Shown one piece after another: positions 8,258 through 15,562 of a stretch of DNA of 43,394 nucleotides. Under the pieces are notes generated by a model. It worked only from the letters and a program-made list of their open reading frames with translations, was not told the DNA's origin and did no database searches. Position numbers and translations under genes: made by a program. Positions within the stretch are counted from its first letter, which is position 1; each line of letters opens with the position of its first letter. The stretch lies in NCBI RefSeq assembly GCF_003574675.1, contig NZ_QOAZ01000028.1, positions 1-43,394 on the forward strand, read 5' to 3'. The DNA comes from Azohydromonas sediminis (GTDB taxonomy: Bacteria > Pseudomonadota > Gammaproteobacteria > Burkholderiales > Burkholderiaceae_C).

Positions 8258-8744
8258 GCGCCGGGGCCCGACGGTTCGGCGCCCGCAGCAGCGCGAGCGC
8301 GCCCACCGCGATCGCCGCGTACAGCGCGAGGCTGTAGAACTCGTACGGCACGCCCCACAGGTCGACGGCGGCGTCGATGCAGCTCGCGCGCGCCTGGAAC
8401 ACGTCGGGCAGCCAGGCGTCGAGCCGCAGCGCCGCGATGAAGCGCTCGGGGAACGTGAACGCGCACGACTCGGTTTTCGCCGCGACCCGGTTCTGGTACA
8501 GCGCGGCGGCCACGCCCGACAGCGCGAGCGCGAGCGCCAGCGTCGCTGCGACGATGCGGCCCGCCGCACCTCGCCACAGCAGCCCGAGCCCGCACGCCGC
8601 CGCGATCGCGACGAAGATCAGCCGCTGCAGCACGCACCACGGGCACGGCTGCATGTCGTAGACGTGCTGGCTGACGAGCGCGGCCGCCACGGCGCCGGTG
8701 GCGAGCAGCGCCCCGGCCGCGAACGTGCGCGTCGCGGCGCTCAC
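8244..8744 (-). CDS. dsbB: Disulfide bond formation protein B
   Basis: 166-residue inner-membrane protein with four predicted helices. It reoxidises DsbA and passes electrons to quinone. The first redox pair is in the first periplasmic loop (QPCPWCVLQR, CXXC). The second pair is C in TESCAFTF and in RASCIDA, flanking a loop with the usual hydrophobic stretch. GTG start at 8744 overlaps the stop of the upstream ridA-like gene by GTGA, so translation is probably coupled. Length and motif order are normal. No dsbA is present in the window. Confidence 0.93.
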   Translation of the reverse strand: MSAATRTFAAGALLATGAVAAALVSQHVYDMQPCPWCVLQRLIFVAIAAACGLGLLWRGAAGRIVAATLALALALSGVAAALYQNRVAAKTESCAFTFPERFIAALRLDAWLPDVFQARASCIDAAVDLWGVPYEFYSLALYAAIAVGALALLRAPNRRAPALSRT

Positions 8745-9199
8745 CGCACCTGCGCGATCAGCTCGATCTCGACGCAGGCCCCAAGCGGCAGCTGCGCGAC
8801 GCCGAACGCGCTGCGCGCGTGCGCGCCGGCGTCGCCGAAGACCTGGCCGATCAGCTCGGAGCAGCCGTTGGTCACGAGGTGCTGCTCAATGTAGGTCGGC
8901 GTGCTGTTGACGAGGCTGAGTACCTTGACGATGCGCACGACGCGTTCGAGGTCGCCGTCGACGGCGGCCGCCAGCGTGCCCAGCAGGTCGATCGCCACCG
9001 CACGCGCGGCGGCCTTGCCTTCGTCGGTCGTCATCGTCAGCCCGAGCTGGCCGACCCACGGCTTGCCGTCCTTCTTCGCGATGTGGCCCGACAGGAACAC
9101 GAGGTCGCCGCTTCGCACGAACGGCACGTAGGCGGCGGCGGGCACCGCCACCGGCGGCAGCGTGATGCCCAGCGACTGCAGGCGGGCGTGGACGGACAT
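8741..9199 (-). CDS. RidA/YjgF-family protein
   Basis: 152 residues starting MSVHARLQSLG. The family hydrolyses reactive enamine/imine intermediates formed by PLP enzymes. Diagnostic segments are GDLVFLSGHI near the N-terminus, a central Leu/Ile-rich helix (LLGTLAAAVDGDLERVVRIVK) and the C-terminal ARSAFGVAQLPLGACVEIE, which includes the conserved Arg and the Leu-Pro turn. It resembles the slightly longer betaproteobacterial members better than the 128-residue E. coli RidA. An in-frame ATG at 9235 exists, but its leader is unrelated. It is the first gene of a pair with dsbB, although a functional link is not obvious. Confidence 0.88.
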   Translation of the reverse strand: MSVHARLQSLGITLPPVAVPAAAYVPFVRSGDLVFLSGHIAKKDGKPWVGQLGLTMTTDEGKAAARAVAIDLLGTLAAAVDGDLERVVRIVKVLSLVNSTPTYIEQHLVTNGCSELIGQVFGDAGAHARSAFGVAQLPLGACVEIELIAQVR

Positions 9200-9383
9200 G
9201 GCGGTGTCTCTCGACGGGCGATGCGGGGCACGCATCGTACACGCGGCACCGTGGCGCGGCGCCGCGGCGGCCGATGCCGGTCGGTCGCGGCGGCGCGGCC
9301 GAGGCGGCGGCACCCCCGAGGTGGCGCCGCTCCCCACTTCGGATGGATGGGTGGCGCGCGCACCGGCGGCCTAGCGTCGGCGC
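9200..9383. other. Divergent intergenic region between the ridA-like gene and comEC
   Basis: 184 bp, very GC-rich. It must hold the promoters of both divergent genes, but no convincing -35/-10 pair is visible. No small ORF with family resemblance was found. Confidence 0.4.
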
Positions 9384-11780
9384 ATGCGCGATCGCAGTTT
9401 CGCCGGCTTTCGGCTGCTCGGGCTGGGCGTGGCCTGGCTGGCCGGCACCGGCGCGCAGCTCGCGCGCGCCGAGGTGTGTCCTGCCGGGTGGGCGCTGCCG
9501 TTCGGCCTCGCGTGTCTGGGTGCGGCGATCCTGCTGCGACGGCACGCGGTCCCGTGCCTGCTGCTCGTGGCCGCCGCGGCGTTCGGCCTGGTCGAGGCGC
9601 GCGCCGCATGGCGCCTCGCCGAGGCGCTGCCGCCCGCGCTCGACGGGGCCGACGTCGAACTCGTCGGCACCGTCGCGAGCCTGCCGCGGCAGATCAGCGG
9701 CGGCGTGCGCTTCACGTTCGAGGTCGAGGAGGCGCGCTGGCGCGGGGAGCCGGTCGCGGTGCCGCGGCGCGTGTCGCTCGGCTGGTACCGGGGCTGGCAC
9801 GACGCCGCGCTGCTGGCCGGGCCGCCGCTGGATGTGCAGGCCGGCCAGCGCTGGCGCCTGACCGCGCGGCTGCGGCCGCCGCACGGGCACCGCAACCCGC
9901 ATGGCTTCGACCACGAGCTGTGGCTGTTCGAGCGCGGCATCCGCGCCAGCGGCTACGTGCGCGCGGCGGCCGGCATCGCAGCGCCGCGGCTGCTCGCGGT
10001 CGACGCGGCGCACCCGGTCGAGCGCGCGCGCCAGCGCGTGCGCGACGCGATCGCGGCGCGCGTGGCCGACCCCGGCGCGGCCGGCGTGCTCGCCGGGCTC
10101 GCGGTCGGCGACCAGAGCGCGATCGAGCGCAGCGACTGGGATCTGTTCCGTGCGTCGGGAACCGCCCATCTGGTCGCGATCAGCGGCTTGCACGTGACGA
10201 TGTTCGCATGGGCGGCCGGCGGCCTGACCGGCTGGGCGTGGCGGCGCAGCGCGCTGCTGCCGCTGTGGCTGCCGGCGCCCGCCGCCGCGCGCTGGGGCGG
10301 CGTGCTGGCCGCCGCCGCGTATGCCGTGTTCGCCGGCTGGGGCGTGCCGGCGCAGCGCACCGTGTGGATGCTGGCGGCTGCTGCGGCCGTCGCGAGCCTG
10401 GGGTTGAACTGGCCGTGGCCGCTCGTGCTGCTGGCGGCGGCCGTGGCCGTCAGCGTGGCCGATCCGTGGGCCTTGCTGGAGCCGGGCTTCTGGCTGTCGT
10501 TCGTCGCCGTCGCGCTGCTGATCGGCTCCGAGCCGGCGCGCCGCGCGGCGGCCACGCAGTCCGCGCCGTCGTGGCCCGCGCGCGCGGCGCGCACCGTGCA
10601 CGGTGCGCTGCGCACGCAGGCCGTCGCCACCGTCGGTCTGGCGCCGCTGACGCTGGTGCTGTTCCAGCAGGTCTCGCTCGTGGGCTTCGTCGCCAACCTG
10701 CTCGCGATTCCGCTCGTCACGCTGGTCGTCACGCCGCTCGCGCTGGCGGGCATCGTCGCACCGCCGCTGTGGGACGCCGCGGCGGCAGCCGTGGCCCTGT
10801 GGACGGCGTTGCTGGCCGCGCTGACCGCGGGGTCGTGGGCGGTGTGGACCGCGCCCGTCGCGCCGTGGTGGGTGCAGGCCGGCGGGCTGCTCGCGGCCTG
10901 GCTCGCGGTGGCGCCGCTGCCCGCGCGCGTGCGCCTGCTCGCACTGCCGCTGGCGTTGCCGCTGCTGTGGCCGGCGGTCGAACGCCCCCCGCACGGCGGC
11001 TTCGACCTGCTCGCCGCCGACGTCGGCCAGGGCAGCGCGGTGCTCGTCGTCACGCATCGGCACGCACTGCTGTACGACGCCGGGCCGCAGTACAGCCGCG
11101 ACAGCGACGCGGGCCAGCGCGTACTCGTGCCGCTGCTGCACGCGCTCGGCGTGCGCCGGCTCGATGCGCTCGTGCTCAGCCACCGCGACAGCGACCACGT
11201 CGGCGGCGCCGCGGCGGTGGTCGCGGCGCTTCCGGTGGACCGCATCGACAGTTCGCTGCCGGCCGGTCACCCGCTGCGTGCGGTGCCAGTGCCGCAGCGG
11301 CGCTGCGAGGCCGGCCAGCGCTGGCAGTGGGACGGCGTCACGTTCGAGGTGCTGCATCCCCCGGCCGAGGACCACGACAGGGCGCTGCGGCCCAACGCGC
11401 TGAGCTGCGTGCTGCGCGTCGTCGACGCGGGCGGGCGCCGCGTGCTGCTGGCCGGCGACATCGAGGCGGCACAGGAGGCGGCGCTGGTGCAGCGGCACGG
11501 CGCCGCGCTGCGCAGCGACGTGCTGCTCGTGCCGCATCACGGCAGCCGCACGTCGTCGAGCGCCGACTTTCTCGATGCGGTGTCGCCGCGCGTGGCCGTC
11601 GTGCAGGCGGGCTTTGCCAACCGCTTCGGTCATCCGGCAGCCGATGTGCTCGAGCGCTACGCCGAGCGCGGCATCGACGTCGTGCGCAGCGACCGCTGCG
11701 GGGCCTGGCACTGGCCGGCCGCGGCCGCACCGACCTGCGAGCGCGAGCGCCGCCGGCGATACTGGCATCACCGCTTCTGA
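9384..11780 (+). CDS. comEC: ComEC/Rec2 DNA-uptake channel protein
   Basis: 798-residue inner-membrane protein that forms the channel for single-stranded DNA in natural transformation. Order: N-terminal hydrophobic segments and a DUF4131-like OB-fold region (GADVELVGTVASLPRQ) to about residue 200; the Competence domain with many membrane helices (AISGLHVTMFAWAAGGL, VPAQRTVWMLAAAAAV, PGFWLSFVAVALL) to about 520; and a C-terminal metallo-beta-lactamase-like domain (LAADVGQGSAVLV, LSHRDSDHVGG, VPHHGSRTSS) with the metal motif HxDxDH intact. Full length. Whether the strain is competent cannot be told; no other com or pil gene is in the window. Confidence 0.95.
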   Translation: MRDRSFAGFRLLGLGVAWLAGTGAQLARAEVCPAGWALPFGLACLGAAILLRRHAVPCLLLVAAAAFGLVEARAAWRLAEALPPALDGADVELVGTVASLPRQISGGVRFTFEVEEARWRGEPVAVPRRVSLGWYRGWHDAALLAGPPLDVQAGQRWRLTARLRPPHGHRNPHGFDHELWLFERGIRASGYVRAAAGIAAPRLLAVDAAHPVERARQRVRDAIAARVADPGAAGVLAGLAVGDQSAIERSDWDLFRASGTAHLVAISGLHVTMFAWAAGGLTGWAWRRSALLPLWLPAPAAARWGGVLAAAAYAVFAGWGVPAQRTVWMLAAAAAVASLGLNWPWPLVLLAAAVAVSVADPWALLEPGFWLSFVAVALLIGSEPARRAAATQSAPSWPARAARTVHGALRTQAVATVGLAPLTLVLFQQVSLVGFVANLLAIPLVTLVVTPLALAGIVAPPLWDAAAAAVALWTALLAALTAGSWAVWTAPVAPWWVQAGGLLAAWLAVAPLPARVRLLALPLALPLLWPAVERPPHGGFDLLAADVGQGSAVLVVTHRHALLYDAGPQYSRDSDAGQRVLVPLLHALGVRRLDALVLSHRDSDHVGGAAAVVAALPVDRIDSSLPAGHPLRAVPVPQRRCEAGQRWQWDGVTFEVLHPPAEDHDRALRPNALSCVLRVVDAGGRRVLLAGDIEAAQEAALVQRHGAALRSDVLLVPHHGSRTSSSADFLDAVSPRVAVVQAGFANRFGHPAADVLERYAERGIDVVRSDRCGAWHWPAAAAPTCERERRRRYWHHRF

Positions 11781-11897
11781 CTCCGACGCCCGACGCGCAC
11801 GTGCCGTGCACCGCGCCGGTGCGCGACGCACCGCACCGAACCGGTGCCCGTGGTCTGGAAGTTGCATGCCGCCCACGCGGACACAGGGAGAGATCGG

Positions 11898-14800
11898 GTG
11901 GCCATCCACGTCGCACTGAACCACGTCACGCACTACCGCTACGACCGTCTCGTCGGCCTGTCGCCGCAGATCGTGCGGCTGCGGCCGGCGCCGCACAGCC
12001 GCACGCCGATCCTCAGCTACTCGATGCGCGTCGAGCCGGCCGAGCACTTCGTCAACTGGCAGCAGGACCCGTTCGCGAACTACCTCGCGCGGCTGGTGTT
12101 CCCCGGCAAGACGACCGAGCTGAAGATCACCGTCGATCTCGTCGCCGAGATGGCGGTCTACAACCCGTTCGACTTCTTCCTCGAGCCCGACGCCGAGCAC
12201 TTTCCGTTCGAGTACGAGCCCGGGCTGAAGCACGACCTGCTGCCGTACCTGGCCAAGCTGCCGCTGACGCCGCGTTTCGAGGCCTTCCTGAACACGGTGT
12301 CGCGCGAGCGGCGTCGCACGGTGGACTTCATCGTCGACCTCAACCGGCGCCTGCAGCGCGAGATCGCGTACCTGGTCCGGCTCGAGCCGGGCGTGCAGAC
12401 GCCCGAGGAGACGCTCGAGAAGGCCTGCGGCTCGTGTCGCGACACCGGCTGGCTGCTCGTGCAGCTGCTGCGCCACCTCGGGCTCGCGGCGCGCTTCGTC
12501 TCGGGCTACCTGATCCAGCTCAAGCCCGACGTCAAGGCCATCGACGGGCCGAGCGGCGCCGAGGCCGACTTCACCGACCTGCACGCCTGGTGCGAGGTCT
12601 ACCTGCCCGGCGCCGGCTGGATCGGGCTCGACCCGACCTCGGGGCTGCTCGCCGGCGAGGGACACATCCCGGTCGCGTGCACGCCCGAGCCGTCGAGCGC
12701 GGCGCCGATCACCGGCGCGCACGACGAGGCCGAGGTCGAGTTCAGCCACCACATGGCGATCACGCGCATCTTCGAATCGCCGCGCGTGACCAAGCCGTAC
12801 ACCGACGAACAGTGGCAGGCGATCCTGAACCTCGGTCACGACGTCGACGCCCACCTGCGGCAGCAGGACGTGCGGCTGACGATGGGCGGCGAGCCGACGT
12901 TCGTCTCGGTCGACGACCGCGACGGCGCCGAGTGGAACACCGACGCGCTCGGGCCCACGAAGCGCGGCGTCGCGCAGGGCCTCGTGCACAAGCTGCGCGC
13001 CAAGTACGGCGCCGGCGGCTTCCTGCACTTCGGCCAGGGCAAGTGGTACCCCGGCGAGCAGCTGCCGCGCTGGGCGCTGACGGTGGCCTGGCGCGCCGAC
13101 GGCGAGCCGTGCTGGCACGACCCGAGCCTGTTCGCCGACGAGCGCGAACCGCACCACTACACCGACGCCGATGCGAAGCGCTTCATCGAGACGCTCACGC
13201 GCCGGCTCGGCCTCGACCCGACGTACGTCGTGCCCGGCTACGAGGACACCTGGTACTACCTGTGGCGCGAGCGCCGGCTGCCGGTCAACGTCGACCCGTT
13301 CGACAGCAAGCTCGACGACGAGCTCGAGCGCGCGCGGCTGCGCCGCGTGTTCGACCAGGGGCTGGCCCACGTCGTCGGCTACGTGCTGCCGCTCAAGCGC
13401 GAGTGGCAGGTCGGCACTTCCGGCCCGAAGTGGATCACCGGCCGCTGGTTCGTACGCGACGAGCGGTTGTACCTGATCCCCGGCGACTCGCCGATGGGCT
13501 ACCGCCTGCCGCTCGACTCGCTGCCCTGGGTCAAGGCCAGCGAGTACCCGTTCCACCTGGAGCACGATCCGTTCGCGCCGCGCGGCGCGCTGCCGGGGGC
13601 CGCGTTGCTGCGCGCGCAGGCCGGCGGCCCCGGCTACGACGCGCACCAGGTCGGCCGCGGCTACGCCGAAGGCGGCGCGGTGGCGCTGCAGGGCCAGCCG
13701 TGGCCGGCGCTCGGCGAGGGCGTGGCGGGCGGCGAGCCAGGCGGCGGCTGGCCGGTGGCCGCCGGGCCGCACACGCCGGTGGCGCCGCACCCGCGCGGCA
13801 CCGACGCGTTCCCGCAGCGCGGCGAGAGCGCATCGTGGATCGTGCGCACCGCGCTGTGCGTCGAGGTGCGCGACCCGCAGCGCATGAACGGCCCGAAGGC
13901 CGAGGCGCAGCACGGCGGCAAGAGCGGCGTGCTCTACGTCTTCATGCCGCCGCTGGCCCACCTCGAGGACTACCTCGCGCTGCTCGCCGCCGTCGAGGCC
14001 ACCGCGGCCGACCTCGGCATGAAGATCGTGCTCGAGGGCTACCCGCCGCCGCGCGACCCGCGCCTGAAGATGCTGCAGGTCACGCCCGATCCGGGCGTGA
14101 TCGAGGTCAACATCCACCCGGCGTCGAGCTGGGACGAGCTCGTCGACCACACCGAGTTCCTCTACGAGGCGGCGCACCAGACCAGGCTCAGCACCGAGAA
14201 GTTCATGCTCGACGGCCGCCACACCGGCACCGGCGGCGGCAACCACTTCGTGCTCGGCGGCGCGACGCCCACCGACAGCCCGTTCCTGCGCCGGCCCGAC
14301 CTGCTCGCGAGCCTGCTGACCTTCTGGCACAACCACCCGAGCCTGAGCTACCTGTTCTCGGGCCTGTTCATCGGGCCGACGAGCCAGAGCCCGCGCATCG
14401 ACGAGGCGCGCGACGACCAGGTCTACGAGGTCGAGATCGCGCTGCAGGAGATCGAGCGCCAGCTCGGCGTGCACGGCCAGGCCGGGGGAGGGGCCCCGGA
14501 CTCGTACCCCGTCCCGCCGTGGCTGATCGACCGCACGCTGCGCAACCTGCTGATCGACGTCAGCGGCAACACGCACCGCGCCGAGTTCTGCATCGACAAG
14601 CTCTACTCGCCCGACAGCCCGAGCGGGCGGCTGGGCCTGCTCGAGCTGCGCGCGTTCGAGATGCCGCCGCACGCGCGCATGAGCCTCGTGCAGCAGCTGC
14701 TGCTGCGCGCACTCGTCGCGTGGTTCTGGCGCGAGCCGTACCGCACCGCCGGCGCGCAGCGGCTCACGCGCTGGGGCACCGGGCTGCACGACCGCTTCTT

Positions 14801-15446
14801 GCTGCCGACGTTCGTCAAGATGGACTTCGACGACGTGCTCGCCGAGCTCGCGCAGGCCGGCTTCGCGTTCGACGCGCAGTGGTTCGCACCGCACTTCGAG
14901 TTCCGCTTCCCGCTGATCGGCGAGGTCGCGGTGGCCGGCCTCGAGCTGGTGCTGCGCCACGCGCTCGAGCCGTGGCACGTGATGGGCGAGGAGGGCGCGA
15001 TCGGCGGCACGGTGCGCTACGTCGACTCCTCGCTCGAGCGGCTCGAAGTGAAGGTCACCGGGCTGAACGACAACCGCCACGTCGTCACCGTCAACGGCCG
15101 CGCGCTGCCGCTGCAGCCCACCGGGCGCGTCGGCGAGTTCGTCTGCGGCGTGCGCTACCGCGCGTGGCAGCCGCCGTCGGCGCTGCACCCGACGATTGGC
15201 GTGCACGCGCCGCTGACCTTCGACGTCGTCGACAACTGGCTGCAGCGCTCGCTCGGCGGCTGCCGCTACCACGTCGCGCACCCGGGCGGGCGCAACTATG
15301 ACACCTTCCCGGTCAACGCCTACGAGGCCGAGAGCCGGCGGCTGGCGCGGTTCTTCAGGTTCGGCCACACGCCGGGCACGATGAAGGTCGCGCCGGCGCA
15401 GCCGAGCCGGGAATTCCCGTTCACGCTCGACCTGCGGCTCGGGTAA
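11898..15446 (+). CDS. Transglutaminase-like protein fused to DUF2126 (putative GS-like amidoligase)
   Basis: 1182 residues from GTG 11898 (AGGGAG 7 nt upstream). Residues 1-85 are the bacterial transglutaminase N-terminal domain (LNHVTHYRYDRLVGLSPQIV). The papain-like core follows with triad C180 (GSCRDTGW), H229 (DLHAWCEVYLPG) and D245 (GLDPTSG). From about 310 the DUF2126 region runs to the end, with MGGEPTFVSVDDRD, PGVIEVNIHPASSW and GRHTGTGGGNHFVLGG, the last resembling the metal/nucleotide site of the glutamine-synthetase fold. A Gly/Pro/Ala-rich insert interrupts it near residues 565-640. DUF2126 is annotated in Pfam as a putative amidoligase. First gene of a five-gene same-strand cluster. 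Function in vivo unknown. Confidence 0.92.
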   Translation: MAIHVALNHVTHYRYDRLVGLSPQIVRLRPAPHSRTPILSYSMRVEPAEHFVNWQQDPFANYLARLVFPGKTTELKITVDLVAEMAVYNPFDFFLEPDAEHFPFEYEPGLKHDLLPYLAKLPLTPRFEAFLNTVSRERRRTVDFIVDLNRRLQREIAYLVRLEPGVQTPEETLEKACGSCRDTGWLLVQLLRHLGLAARFVSGYLIQLKPDVKAIDGPSGAEADFTDLHAWCEVYLPGAGWIGLDPTSGLLAGEGHIPVACTPEPSSAAPITGAHDEAEVEFSHHMAITRIFESPRVTKPYTDEQWQAILNLGHDVDAHLRQQDVRLTMGGEPTFVSVDDRDGAEWNTDALGPTKRGVAQGLVHKLRAKYGAGGFLHFGQGKWYPGEQLPRWALTVAWRADGEPCWHDPSLFADEREPHHYTDADAKRFIETLTRRLGLDPTYVVPGYEDTWYYLWRERRLPVNVDPFDSKLDDELERARLRRVFDQGLAHVVGYVLPLKREWQVGTSGPKWITGRWFVRDERLYLIPGDSPMGYRLPLDSLPWVKASEYPFHLEHDPFAPRGALPGAALLRAQAGGPGYDAHQVGRGYAEGGAVALQGQPWPALGEGVAGGEPGGGWPVAAGPHTPVAPHPRGTDAFPQRGESASWIVRTALCVEVRDPQRMNGPKAEAQHGGKSGVLYVFMPPLAHLEDYLALLAAVEATAADLGMKIVLEGYPPPRDPRLKMLQVTPDPGVIEVNIHPASSWDELVDHTEFLYEAAHQTRLSTEKFMLDGRHTGTGGGNHFVLGGATPTDSPFLRRPDLLASLLTFWHNHPSLSYLFSGLFIGPTSQSPRIDEARDDQVYEVEIALQEIERQLGVHGQAGGGAPDSYPVPPWLIDRTLRNLLIDVSGNTHRAEFCIDKLYSPDSPSGRLGLLELRAFEMPPHARMSLVQQLLLRALVAWFWREPYRTAGAQRLTRWGTGLHDRFLLPTFVKMDFDDVLAELAQAGFAFDAQWFAPHFEFRFPLIGEVAVAGLELVLRHALEPWHVMGEEGAIGGTVRYVDSSLERLEVKVTGLNDNRHVVTVNGRALPLQPTGRVGEFVCGVRYRAWQPPSALHPTIGVHAPLTFDVVDNWLQRSLGGCRYHVAHPGGRNYDTFPVNAYEAESRRLARFFRFGHTPGTMKVAPAQPSREFPFTLDLRLG

Positions 15447-15562
15447 GGTCGGTGCGATGACCCCGTCCGAGCGAGCCGACGCGTGAGCGGCCACCGTCCG
15501 TCGTGGGGGCCTTGCGGCCGCGTCCTGTCGGCGCGCCGACGCGCGCGTCGGCGTCACGCCGC

